From an uncultured Pseudoxanthomonas sp. (GTDB taxonomy: Bacteria > Pseudomonadota > Gammaproteobacteria > Xanthomonadales > Xanthomonadaceae), in assembly GCA_946479745.1 (NCBI GenBank), contig CAMLGZ010000002.1:310001-374000 (forward strand): 64,000 bases of DNA. Direction: 5' to 3'. The notes below the pieces were generated by a model, which saw only the letters and a program-made list of their open reading frames with translations, ran no database searches and had not been told where the DNA came from. Position 1 is the stretch's first letter; each line of letters starts with the position of its first letter. A program made the position numbers and the translations under genes. Shown here piece by piece: positions 49,501 to 58,472 of the stretch.

Positions 49501-50307
49501 TCAGCCGTTGCGGTAACGGCGCCAGTATTCGGCAGGCGGGCACCCTACCAGGGCTTTGAAATCGCGGATGAAGTGCGCCTGGTCGAAGTAGCCCAACTCC
49601 AGCGCCAGCCGCGTCCATTCCAGCGCATCGTCCTGTTCCATGCGCTCCAGCGCTTCGTGCATGCGGTAGCGATTGATCACCCATTTGGGCCCCACGCCCA
49701 CGTATTCGTTGAACATCCGCTGCAACGCGCGTTTGCCGATCCGCCACTGCGCCGCCAGATCATCGAGGGTGTTGACGCTGCGGTCCACGGCGATCCCGTC
49801 GACGATCCGTCCCACGCGCTCCACGTCTCCATCGACCGGCGGCAAATGAAGGACAAGGAAGTCGATGGCCGCCGCCACCATCGTTGCGTCGTCCTGTTGC
49901 GAGAGCACGGCCGGCTCCAAAAGCTCGCCCTGGGTACCGAACAGCTCCTGCAGCGGCAGGCTACGATTCCGCAGGGTAGACAATGGCGTCCGCAGGAACG
50001 GATGCAGTCCACCCGGGCGGAACTTCACCCCGAACACGGCGCCCTGGCCTTCCAGCACGGTGGTGAAGCGACCGGTGTGGACGCCATGCACGCGCGCGTT
50101 GCCGGCTTCCAGCACCAGATGCGCGTTGGGGTGCGGCAAGGTTTCGCGGATCTGCGCGGGACCATCGCCGAAATCCCAGCGCACGATCCAGAAGTGCTGA
50201 ACCACCGCGGCCAGCGCAACCGGCGGCAACAGGCGTGCATGGTGGAAAACCCCGGGCGCCGGCGCCGAGCGCAACAGGCCCCGGGCCTTGCCCGCCCCGG
50301 AGTTCAT
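49501..50307 (-). CDS. AraC-family transcriptional regulator with DUF6597 sensor domain
   Basis: This 268-residue protein has an N-terminal sensor-like region (LLPPVALAAVVQHFWIVRWD, TLPHPNAHLVLEAG, GVKFRPGGLHPFLRTPL) that fits DUF6597. A C-terminal double HTH (NTLDDLAAQWRIGKRALQRM, then TRLALELGYFDQAHFIRDFK) is the AraC signature. The effector is unknown. It is divergent from the DUF3224 gene, a plausible target. Confidence 0.92.
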   Translation of the reverse strand: MNSGAGKARGLLRSAPAPGVFHHARLLPPVALAAVVQHFWIVRWDFGDGPAQIRETLPHPNAHLVLEAGNARVHGVHTGRFTTVLEGQGAVFGVKFRPGGLHPFLRTPLSTLRNRSLPLQELFGTQGELLEPAVLSQQDDATMVAAAIDFLVLHLPPVDGDVERVGRIVDGIAVDRSVNTLDDLAAQWRIGKRALQRMFNEYVGVGPKWVINRYRMHEALERMEQDDALEWTRLALELGYFDQAHFIRDFKALVGCPPAEYWRRYRNG

Positions 50308-50405
50308 CGATCCACCTGCGGCGGCGCGTACGCAAGTCGCGTTTTTACAATCATCGGCACTTTCGCCATGCTCTCATCGGCACTCTCGTCCCGCTCGAGT
50401 TTCCC

Positions 50406-50906
50406 ATGAAAGCCTTTGCCCCGTTCTACAGACTTGCGCTGCTCGCCTGCACCGCTTGCCTGCCGGCCGCGGCGCTGGCGCAAACCACCACGGAGTCCGT
50501 TCCCATGCATGCCCTCGGCACCTTCGAAGTCAAGGTTCAACCGCAAACCGCGGACAATCCACCAGCCCAGGCATCCGGGCTTGGCCGCCTGTCCTTGGAC
50601 AAGCTCTTCCACGGCGATCTGGAAGCGAGCGGTCAGGGCGAAATGCTGGCATCGGGAGATGGAACCACCTCCGGCGCTTACGTGGCCCTTGAGAAGATCA
50701 CCGGCACCCTGCACGGACGCAGCGGCAGTTTCGTCATGGTGCACCGCGCGCTGATGGTCCAGGGCACGCCGCAGGAATGGACGGTGACCGTGGTTCCCGA
50801 GTCCGGTACCGGCGCGTTGGCAGGGCTGTCCGGGTCGATGCGTATCGTTATCGAGGGCGGCAAGCATTCCTACGATTTCGGCTATGCGTTGGCGCAGCAG
50901 GATTGA
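50406..50906 (+). CDS. DUF3224 family exported protein
   Basis: This 166-residue protein has a signal peptide (about 1-25, ending AALAQ) and then HALGTFEVKVQPQ, the middle GDLEASGQGEMLASGDGTTS, and the later AYVALEKITGTLHGRSGSFV. This matches the DUF3224 lipocalin-like fold, of unknown function. The signal peptide is unusual, as most DUF3224 proteins are cytoplasmic. The ATG at 50406 is preferred over an upstream GTG. It is divergent from the AraC regulator. Confidence 0.88.
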   Translation: MKAFAPFYRLALLACTACLPAAALAQTTTESVPMHALGTFEVKVQPQTADNPPAQASGLGRLSLDKLFHGDLEASGQGEMLASGDGTTSGAYVALEKITGTLHGRSGSFVMVHRALMVQGTPQEWTVTVVPESGTGALAGLSGSMRIVIEGGKHSYDFGYALAQQD

Positions 50907-50989
50907 AGCGGAATCCGTGTCGCCGCGACGTACCGGCGGCTTAACCTGTCCGCCGGTAGGCTGCTGTTCTCGTCGCTTGGAGCAGCGCC

Positions 50990-51232
50990 ATGGAACCGAC
51001 CGTGCACCCGTTTTCCGAATTGTTCGCCCAGCTGGGCCTGGACAACGACAACGCCGGTATCCAGCGTTTCATCGCCACCCATTCGCCGATGCCCGACGGC
51101 ATGCGTTTGGAGGACGCGCCGTTCTGGTCGCCCGCGCAGTCGCAACTCCTGCGCGAAGAACGCCAGGACGATGCCGACTGGGCCATGGTGGTGGACCGGT
51201 TGAACGTAGCGCTGCATGCGGTGCCGCGCTGA
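50990..51232 (+). CDS. DUF2789 family protein
   Basis: This 80-residue protein has the pattern MEPTVHPFSELFAQLGLDND, SMPDGMRLEDAPFWSPAQS-like middle and a C-terminal VDRLNVALHA. The family is small and uncharacterised. GGAGCAG-like bases precede the ATG. It lies 83 bases after the DUF3224 gene. Confidence 0.9.
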   Translation: MEPTVHPFSELFAQLGLDNDNAGIQRFIATHSPMPDGMRLEDAPFWSPAQSQLLREERQDDADWAMVVDRLNVALHAVPR

Positions 51233-51535
51233 CGCGTTTCCGGTTTTCCTTGAGGCGAAATGCCGGCGCCGAATGGCCTGCGCAGTAGCACCGAACTCTC
51301 CCGAGGACGGCGCCGAATTCAATCCCGACGCGCGGTTTTCCGCGGGAAACCCGCGCCCCTCTTTAGCCTGCCCAACGCTTAAGGCGAATACCGTCACGGT
51401 ATGCGGAGCGGGCTACCCGTAGGATTGCCGGCGTGTTCGCTCATGTCCGTCGCCAAATCCAGCGCTGTTTCCCCCCGCGACAGGCGCTAGTGACGGCAAC
51501 GGCGACAGCTCCATCAAGCGAGGGGAAGGGATGCG
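51233..51535. other. Upstream region of the GGDEF-EAL gene; no gene seen
   Basis: These 303 bases have open frames but none with a ribosome-binding site or family features. It should hold the promoter of the diguanylate cyclase gene. One short dyad TACCGT-C-ACGGTA near 51390-51402 could be a regulatory site. I checked by eye for the c-di-GMP riboswitch core motifs and did not see them. Confidence 0.45.
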
Positions 51536-54436
51536 ATGAGCACACCGCGGTTAAGCAGAGCAAAAGCCGAGGATGCAGCGGTCGTTTCCGTGCGGACGGA
51601 AGAGGCGGCTATCCGCCTGCTGAACGCGGCCACTCCCGCCGAGGCCATCGAAGTACTGCTGCGATCCGATCGCCGCTCCACCGTACTGTGGTCGACGCAC
51701 TGGCCGCGCGATATCGTCTGTCATCCCGTCGAGCCAGGTGACGCCACCCTGGCGGAAGCCGTGGATGCGGTAGCCGTCGCAAGGACCGGTGGCATGCCGC
51801 CGGAGCACCTTCGCATCCTTCACGACGACGGCGACCAGATAGCGGCCGTGCTGCATTGCCCTGCCGGCTGCCCCGAGCTGCTGGAGCCGGTCGCGCGCCG
51901 CCTGCGCGAGTTGCTGACGGTGCTGGGCATGCAGCAAAGCGTGTTGCGCCTGGAACAGGCCGAAATGCTGCAGCGCTCGCTCTATGCGATCGCCGACATG
52001 GCCGGCTCGGATCTGGAAATGCCCGACATGCTGCGCGGCCTGCACCGTATCGTTTCCGATCTGATGTACGCGGAGAACTTCTATATCGCCTTGTACGACA
52101 GCGGACGCGACAGTCTGCGGTTTCTGTATTTCGCCGATGTGGTCGACACCCAGGAACTGAACTCCGACCAGGAAATTCCACTGGCCCAGATCGAACGCGG
52201 ACTGACCTGGTACCTGGTCCGCGACCGCAAGCCGCTGATGGGCTCGAGCGCGCAGCTGCACAAACAGGTGTCCGGTCCGCTGCGCCTGCACGGTGCGGAC
52301 AGCAGCGATTGGCTGGGCGTACCGATGATGCGCGATGGACAGGTTCGCGGGGCGCTGGTGGTGCAGAGCTACCTCGAAGGAACGCAGTACACCACGGCCG
52401 AAATGAGCCTGCTGGCGTTCGTGGCCGAACACGTCCTCACCGCGTTGGAACGCAAGACCACGCAGGCGGAGCTGGAACGCCGGGTCGAGGAGCGCACTAG
52501 GCAGCTGGCCGAAACCAATTTCGAGCTGCGCCGGGAGGTGATAGAGCGCGAACGCGGCGAACGCTTGCAGGCAGCGCTCTACCAGATAGCCGCACTCACC
52601 AACGTCGAGGACACCAGCGAGCATTTCTACCATCACGTGCACGCCATCGTCGGCGAACTCATCAATGCCGAGAATCTCTACATCGCGCTGGCTTCCGACG
52701 ACGGCGCCACCGTCTCCTTCCCTTATGCCAGGGATCGGCACGAACGCAACTGGGAAGCGCGCTCGCACCGGCGCGGCCTGACCGAATACATTCTGCGCAC
52801 CGGCAAGCCGCAGCTGGTAGACGGCGCTCGCGCGCAAGCCCTGCTCAAAGCCGGTGAAATCGAACCGGAGATGATGGTCGAGCCGACGCACATGTGGTTG
52901 GGCGCCCCTCTGCTGGGCGCGGAGGGCCCGATAGGCGTGGTTGCGGTGCAGAGCTACGACGCCGATGTCGGCTTCGACGAGCGCGATGCGGAATTGCTGA
53001 CCTTCGTGTCCTACCAGCTCGCCAGCAGCATCCAGCGCCACAAGGCGGCCGACGCCCTGAAGCAGGCCAACGCCTCGCTGGAGCAGCGGGTGGAAGAGCG
53101 GACCGGCGAATTGCGCGACCAGATCGCCGTACGCGAACGGATCGAGGCGCAACTGCAGCACCAGGTCATGCACGACGCGTTGACCAAGCTGCCCAACCGC
53201 GTCTACCTGCGCAACCGTCTCGAGCGCGGTATCGCCCGCCTGGGCCGCGATCCGGACCACCGTCTGGGGCTGCTGTATATCGACGTCGACCGTTTCAAGG
53301 TGGTCAACGACAGCCTGGGACACCTTGCCGGCGACGAAGTGCTCAAGGAAGTCGCGCGGCGCCTATCGGCCTGCGTGCGCGAGCCGGATATGGTCGCGCG
53401 TCTGGCCGGCGACGAATTCGCCATCCTGATCGAACAGGTGCAGACACCGGAAACGGTTTCCAAGATAGCGCAGCGCGTGCTGCGGTCGATGCAGCCGGCG
53501 ATGGCCGCGGGCGGACGGGAACTGCAGATTTCCGTCAGCGTCGGTATCGCCATCATCGACGACAGCTACGACTCCACCGACCGCATACTGCACGACGCCG
53601 ACCTGGCCCTGTACGGCGCCAAAGCCGCCGGACGCAATCGCTTCGTATTGTTCGACGACGCCATGCAGCACACCACGATGGGCGTGCTGGACCTGGAGCA
53701 GTCGTTGCGCGATGCGCTGCTCAACAACGAGTTCATGCCCTACTTCCAGCCATTGGTACGGCTGGCCGACGACGCAGTGGTCGGCTACGAGGCGCTGCTG
53801 CGCTGGCAACACCCGCAACGCGGGGTCCTGGCGCCCGGCGAGTTCCTGCAGGTGGCCGAGGACAGCGGGCTGATTCAGTCGATCGACTGGAGCATGTTCC
53901 GGTTGGCCCTGGAATCGGGCCAGGAGCTGGTGCGCAACGGCGGCTATCTCACCCTCAATGTCTCGCCGCGGCTGTTCCAGCAGGAAGACTTCGACCGGCG
54001 GATGCTGGAGCTGACCAGGGAAATCGGTTTCGACCCGATCCGCCTGCGCCTGGAAGTGACCGAGGGCACTCTGCTGGGCGATCCGGAGGCCATGGTCGCG
54101 GTGCTGCAGCGGCTGCGTGACGCCAACATCGAAGCCGCGCTGGACGACTTCGGCACCGGCCATTCCTCGCTGGGGCACGTGCAGCGCTTTCCGCTGAAGA
54201 TGATCAAGATAGACCGCAGTTTCATCGCTCCGTTCGAGACCGGAGCGTCGCCGCGCAGTTCCGCGGTGATCGGGGCGATCCTGGCCCTGGGCCACGCGCT
54301 GGGCGTGGAAATCGTAGCCGAAGGCATCGAGACCCAGCACCAGCGTGAGGTATTGACGACGATGGGATGCGACTACGGCCAGGGCTATCTGTTCGGACGG
54401 CCGCAGCCGGTGGGCCATTGGCTGGGCAGGCTATGA
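51536..54436 (+). CDS. GAF-GAF-GGDEF-EAL cyclic-di-GMP turnover protein
   Basis: This 966-residue cytoplasmic protein has an N-terminal segment, then two GAF sensor domains (about 155-310 and 345-500), each followed by a helical linker of the RVEERTRQLAE type. The GGDEF domain (about 535-700) has AGDEF at the active site, the metal Asp in YIDVDRFKVVNDSLG, and an intact inhibitory RxxD site (REPD) five residues before AGDEF. The EAL domain (about 715-960) has GYEALLRW, LNVSPRLF, LEVTEGTL, DDFGTGHSSL and KIDRSFI, all catalytic residues present. Both activities could be functional. GGGAAGGG precedes the ATG. It is convergent with a Crp/Fnr-family gene. Confidence 0.95.
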   Translation: MSTPRLSRAKAEDAAVVSVRTEEAAIRLLNAATPAEAIEVLLRSDRRSTVLWSTHWPRDIVCHPVEPGDATLAEAVDAVAVARTGGMPPEHLRILHDDGDQIAAVLHCPAGCPELLEPVARRLRELLTVLGMQQSVLRLEQAEMLQRSLYAIADMAGSDLEMPDMLRGLHRIVSDLMYAENFYIALYDSGRDSLRFLYFADVVDTQELNSDQEIPLAQIERGLTWYLVRDRKPLMGSSAQLHKQVSGPLRLHGADSSDWLGVPMMRDGQVRGALVVQSYLEGTQYTTAEMSLLAFVAEHVLTALERKTTQAELERRVEERTRQLAETNFELRREVIERERGERLQAALYQIAALTNVEDTSEHFYHHVHAIVGELINAENLYIALASDDGATVSFPYARDRHERNWEARSHRRGLTEYILRTGKPQLVDGARAQALLKAGEIEPEMMVEPTHMWLGAPLLGAEGPIGVVAVQSYDADVGFDERDAELLTFVSYQLASSIQRHKAADALKQANASLEQRVEERTGELRDQIAVRERIEAQLQHQVMHDALTKLPNRVYLRNRLERGIARLGRDPDHRLGLLYIDVDRFKVVNDSLGHLAGDEVLKEVARRLSACVREPDMVARLAGDEFAILIEQVQTPETVSKIAQRVLRSMQPAMAAGGRELQISVSVGIAIIDDSYDSTDRILHDADLALYGAKAAGRNRFVLFDDAMQHTTMGVLDLEQSLRDALLNNEFMPYFQPLVRLADDAVVGYEALLRWQHPQRGVLAPGEFLQVAEDSGLIQSIDWSMFRLALESGQELVRNGGYLTLNVSPRLFQQEDFDRRMLELTREIGFDPIRLRLEVTEGTLLGDPEAMVAVLQRLRDANIEAALDDFGTGHSSLGHVQRFPLKMIKIDRSFIAPFETGASPRSSAVIGAILALGHALGVEIVAEGIETQHQREVLTTMGCDYGQGYLFGRPQPVGHWLGRL

Positions 54437-54508
54437 ACGTCCTGCGTGCTGCGCCTTCGCTCGCTCTTCCCTTCGCCCCGCAGCCCGTATTCGTTGCTAT
54501 CCGCAGGA

Positions 54509-55159
54509 TCACCAGCGCTTCGGCAACTCTTTGGTGAAAACCAGGCGTTTCCTTTCGTCTCTCGCCAGAAACCCACCGCGTATCAGATCACGAAGGATGT
54601 GGTTGATCATCTCGCGAGTAGCGCCCACCCGGTTTGCGATCTCCTGCTGCGTCATGGTTACCGGCACGACCCGGATATCGTCCTGTTCGTTCGATGCGAC
54701 CTGATTCAGCAGATCGACCGTTCGCTCGTAGACGTCGTGCAGCGCCAGGCTCTTGCTCAGCTGGGTGGCATGGCGCAGCCGCTCTATCAGTTTGTAGACC
54801 AGGGACTCCGCGAACTCCGGATAGGTCTTCATGAAACCGCGGATCGCCAGGTGGTCGATAACGACGCACTGCGAATCGACCACCGCCTTCACCGATGCCG
54901 ATCTCAAACCGCCGTCCAGGAAAAGTTCGCCGAAGAACTCGCCCGGTTGCAGGATGTTGTAGACCAGCTCGCGGCCTTTGCTGTCCTGGGTAAACACCTT
55001 GAGCTGCCCGGCCACGAGTATGTACAGCGCATCGGACACCGCGCCTTCCACAATCAGCATCTGGTTACGGCCATACCACTTGGCATCCCCGCACTGCGCC
55101 AGCTGCGAGAGCAGTTCAGGGGAAAGGGTGTTGGCGCTCTTTCCGGGCATGGCTCGCAT
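54509..55159 (-). CDS. Crp/Fnr-family transcriptional regulator
   Basis: This 216-residue protein has a cyclic-nucleotide-binding domain (20-135) with PGEFFGELFLDGGLRSASV, where Glu and Arg of the phosphate-binding cassette are present. A central helix and a C-terminal winged helix (TQQEIANRVGATREMINHIL) follow. No Cys cluster for an iron-sulfur site is visible, so it is Crp- rather than Fnr-like. The ATG at 55159 has GAAGGAG upstream. The nearby GGDEF-EAL gene is of interest because Xanthomonas Clp, a Crp homologue, binds c-di-GMP; I cannot tell the ligand here. Confidence 0.92.
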   Translation of the reverse strand: MRAMPGKSANTLSPELLSQLAQCGDAKWYGRNQMLIVEGAVSDALYILVAGQLKVFTQDSKGRELVYNILQPGEFFGELFLDGGLRSASVKAVVDSQCVVIDHLAIRGFMKTYPEFAESLVYKLIERLRHATQLSKSLALHDVYERTVDLLNQVASNEQDDIRVVPVTMTQQEIANRVGATREMINHILRDLIRGGFLARDERKRLVFTKELPKRW

Positions 55160-55290
55160 GTCTCCTTCGCTCCAGCCATTGGTCTGGAAGCATAGCTCAA
55201 GTCCGCAAAGCTTTATTTGCAGGATCCTCGACCCTGCAAAGCTGCCGTCCGGTGTGAATTATTTACGTTGCCGCCGTTCGGCCGGCTCCG

Positions 55291-56964
55291 CTAGCGCAGT
55301 TCCCTTCGCAATATCTTGCCGACCGCCGTTTTCGGCAGGCTGTCTCTGAATTCGATCCGCGTGGGCTGCTTGTAGCCTGTCAGGTACTGACGGCAATGCG
55401 TGCGCAGATCGTCTTCGCTCAAGTCCGGGTTCTTGCGCACCACGATCAGGCGCACGGCCTCGCCGCACTTCTCGTCCGGCACGCCGACCACTGCCGCTTC
55501 CAGCACGCCGGGATGCATCGACACCACGTCCTCCACCTCGTTGGGGAACACGTTGAAACCCGACACCAGAATCATGTCCTTGCGGCGGTCCAGCAGGAAG
55601 TAATAACCCTGACCGTCCGCCTTGGCGATGTCGCCGGTGCGGAACCAGCCGCCGTCGAAGAAGGCGTCGCGCGTTTCCGCCGGCTGCTGCCAGTAACCCG
55701 TGGTCATGTGCGGACCGCGTGCGCATAGCTCGCCTGGTTCGCCCTGGGCGACAAGATTGCCGTCCTCGTCGCGCAGGGTGATCTCCACTTCGGCAAGCGA
55801 CAGGCCGATGGAGCCCACCGGATTGGGTGCGTCCCAACGGTTGTAGGTGATCGCCGCACTGGTCTCGGACAAACCATAGCCTTCCACCACGTCCTTGCCC
55901 GTCAGCGCTTTCCAGCGTTCCGCGGTGCCGCGGCGCAGGGCGGTGCCGCCCTGCAGGCAAAGTTTCAATCGCGAGAAATCCAGGTTGGCGAAATCCGGTG
56001 AATTCAGCAACGCGTCGTACAACGTGTTCACGCCGGAGAAGAACGCCGGCTTCACCTTGTCGAAAGTGGCCACCAACGCCGGGATATCGCGAGGGTTGGT
56101 GACCAGCGCCGAATGGAAGCCCTGCGCCATGTTGAAGGTGAGATTGCTGTAGGCGGCGATGTGGTACAGCGGCAGGCAGATCATCACCACGTCTTTTTCC
56201 GCGTCCAGGCAATGCCCGAAGCATTGTTCGGCCGAAGCTACGTTCGCGATCAGCGCGGTATGCGCCAGCACCGCTCCCTTGGACAACCCGGTGGTGCCGC
56301 CGGTGTATTGCAGCTGCGCGGTATCGCTGGCCTTGGCCAGGGACTGCACGCGTGGCAGCCGCTTGCCTTCGGCCAATGCACGGGGCCAGCGCAATGCACC
56401 GGAGATGCGGAACGGCGGGATCGTCTTCCTGACGTGCTTGAGCACGGTGTCCACCAGCAGGGACTTCGGCCACGGCAGCATGTCGCCCACGCGGGTGGTG
56501 ATGACGTGGCGCACGGCCGTGCCTTCCAGCGCCTCGGCGGCCACCGACCCGAAGTTGTCCAGCACGATGAGTACGGCAGCGCCGGAATCGGCCAGCTGGT
56601 GCCGCAGTTCGCGCGCGGTGTAGAGCGGATTGACCAGCACCGCGACCAGGTCGGCGCGCAGCGTTCCCAGCACCGCCACGGGGTACTGCAACAGATTGGG
56701 CAGCATGATGGCCACGCGCTCGCCCGCCTCCAACCGCAGTCCGTTACGCAGGTAGCTGGCCAGGTCGTTGCTCAGGCGTTCGACGTCGGCGAAGCTCAGC
56801 GTGTGGTCCAGATTGGTGAACGCGGGCCGTTGCGCGTGGCGTTGGCAAGCGGCGATGAGCATCTGCGGCAGTGTCTGACCGCCGTCGAACGCGTCGCTGG
56901 CGACGTTATGGAACTCGGGCTGCGCCAGCACCGAGCTCACGTTGTTTCCAAACGGCTTGATCAT
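55291..56964 (-). CDS. fadD: Long-chain acyl-CoA synthetase FadD
   Basis: This 557-residue ligase activates long-chain fatty acids to acyl-CoA with ATP. The AMP-binding motif LQYTGGTTGLSKGAVLAH is at 218-235, with YGLSETSAAITYN, GWFRTGDIAKAD, DRRKDMILVSGFNVFPNEVE and the C-terminal KTAVGKILRREL Lys motif. All match the family. The ATG at 56964 follows a GGGGGG stretch. It would be used for fatty acid degradation or signal turnover. It is separated from the next gene by 148 bases. Confidence 0.95.
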   Translation of the reverse strand: MIKPFGNNVSSVLAQPEFHNVASDAFDGGQTLPQMLIAACQRHAQRPAFTNLDHTLSFADVERLSNDLASYLRNGLRLEAGERVAIMLPNLLQYPVAVLGTLRADLVAVLVNPLYTARELRHQLADSGAAVLIVLDNFGSVAAEALEGTAVRHVITTRVGDMLPWPKSLLVDTVLKHVRKTIPPFRISGALRWPRALAEGKRLPRVQSLAKASDTAQLQYTGGTTGLSKGAVLAHTALIANVASAEQCFGHCLDAEKDVVMICLPLYHIAAYSNLTFNMAQGFHSALVTNPRDIPALVATFDKVKPAFFSGVNTLYDALLNSPDFANLDFSRLKLCLQGGTALRRGTAERWKALTGKDVVEGYGLSETSAAITYNRWDAPNPVGSIGLSLAEVEITLRDEDGNLVAQGEPGELCARGPHMTTGYWQQPAETRDAFFDGGWFRTGDIAKADGQGYYFLLDRRKDMILVSGFNVFPNEVEDVVSMHPGVLEAAVVGVPDEKCGEAVRLIVVRKNPDLSEDDLRTHCRQYLTGYKQPTRIEFRDSLPKTAVGKILRRELR

Positions 56965-57112
56965 CGCGGCGCCCCCCAGGCGGTAGTCGTCGACTCAACG
57001 CCCTCCCCAGGGCTGGCCGCTACCTTATCCCGGGAATGGGCGCCGTGCCATTTCCTGGCGCCCGCTCATCCCGATGGGCAGCGCTGGCCTGGCGCCGCTG
57101 ACCGAGACACGC

Positions 57113-58252
57113 CTATGCGCCCTTGCGCGCCTGCCAGGCTTTCAGCAGCGCCGTTTCCTGTTCACGGGTAATGCCGGCCTTCAATGTCGCCTGACGCTCG
57201 GCCGGCAGCGCACGGAACCAGGCCAGCAGGTCCGTCACCGTGGTCGCCAGCGGGCGGAAGGTCAGGCCGGCCCGGATCGCGCGCGCATTGCTCACCTGTC
57301 CGTATCCGGCATAGGGGTTGTCGTGGGCGGGCACCCAGATCGGCAGCTCCGCCTTGTTCTCTTCCAGGAACGCGAGAGGCACGCGGGTGAATTCGACCCC
57401 GCCGCCGGTGACGGCCTGGCAGCCATGCAGCATGGCGTCCATGCCCAAGGTGTAGTCGGGACCCACCGCGTTGAAAGTGCCGTACGTGCCCGCTTCCGCC
57501 AGCCGCACCATCCACTCGCCCAGGTCGCGGCCGTCGATGATCTGCACCGGATCGTCGCGGTCGCCCGGCACCAGCATCTGGCCACCTTGTGCCACCCGCA
57601 GCGGCCAATAGGTGAAGCGGTCGGTTTCGTCGCGCGGGCCGACGATATAACCCGGGCGCACGATGGTGCTGCGCTCGCCGAACTGTTTGCGCACCTCCGC
57701 CTCGCTCAGCGCCTTCAGCGGACCATACAGATTTTCAATATCGGCGCGCAGCGACTCCTGCGTTTCGGCCATCGCGTCCTTGCCTTTGTAAGGAGCCAGC
57801 GCGGCGTCTTCGGTGATGCCTAGCCTGCTGCCGTCGGCGTAGGTGGAAATGGTGGAAATGAAAAGGTACTGCCCCACATTGCCCTTCAGCACCTTGCCCG
57901 CATCGCGCACCCAGAACGGCAGGCTGGTCGGGTTGTCGATGCAGACGTCCCACTGCCGGCCTTGCAGCGATTTCAGGTCGCCGGTGTTGCGGTCGCCATG
58001 CAACTGCTCCACTTCGCCCGGCCATTCCGGCGAGGGACGCTTGCCGCGATTGAACAGCGTCACCTTGTGCCCGCGCGCCAGTGCGTAGTTGACCTGGAAC
58101 GGACCGGTAAAGCCGGTGCCGCCCAGGATCAGGATGCGCAGCGGTTTGGCCGCACGGGCCACCGGCACCGAGGACTGCGCGGCAAACGCCGGCAACGCGG
58201 TCGCGGTGGCGGCCAGCGCGCCGAGTTTGAGCAGGTCGCGACGAGTGGTCAT
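57113..58252 (-). CDS. TAT-exported NAD-dependent epimerase/dehydratase
   Basis: This 379-residue protein has a twin-arginine signal (MTTRRDLLKLGALAATATAL) followed by an Ala-rich cleavage area. The Rossmann motif ILILGGTGFTGPFQ is at about 40-53. The YxxxK-type catalytic set of short-chain epimerases is not obvious, so the reaction is unclear. Later blocks are GNVGQYLFISTISTYAD and IVRPGYIVGPRDETDRFTYW. An exported NAD-binding enzyme is unusual, since TAT can export a folded, cofactor-loaded protein. GGAG precedes the ATG. It may share a function with the next two minus-strand genes. Confidence 0.82.
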   Translation of the reverse strand: MTTRRDLLKLGALAATATALPAFAAQSSVPVARAAKPLRILILGGTGFTGPFQVNYALARGHKVTLFNRGKRPSPEWPGEVEQLHGDRNTGDLKSLQGRQWDVCIDNPTSLPFWVRDAGKVLKGNVGQYLFISTISTYADGSRLGITEDAALAPYKGKDAMAETQESLRADIENLYGPLKALSEAEVRKQFGERSTIVRPGYIVGPRDETDRFTYWPLRVAQGGQMLVPGDRDDPVQIIDGRDLGEWMVRLAEAGTYGTFNAVGPDYTLGMDAMLHGCQAVTGGGVEFTRVPLAFLEENKAELPIWVPAHDNPYAGYGQVSNARAIRAGLTFRPLATTVTDLLAWFRALPAERQATLKAGITREQETALLKAWQARKGA

Positions 58253-58472
58253 GCGGCGTCTCCAGGACGTTGTCGGAAGCCCTACTCTTGCATCGCGCCC
58301 TGCCCGGGCGCCTGTGGCTTAAGTCGGGGGGTGCAGCGTTGCCGCCAAGGGGCGCAAAGAAGCCTGCAAGAGCCTCCTTACGGCCTCTGAATAATCCGTC
58401 GAGAACGACTTACGGACCTTATGGTCGGGGTGCGAAAGACACAGGCTCTGAGCGCGCCGCGTCGTCGCTTCC

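Noticed and set aside
51233..51535. Possible c-di-GMP riboswitch upstream of the GGDEF-EAL gene
   Set aside because: I did not see the conserved core motifs of the known c-di-GMP aptamers; only a short dyad is present.
51551..53323. A 590-residue minus-strand frame opposite the GGDEF-EAL gene
   Set aside because: Shadow of a gene with complete GAF, GGDEF and EAL motifs.
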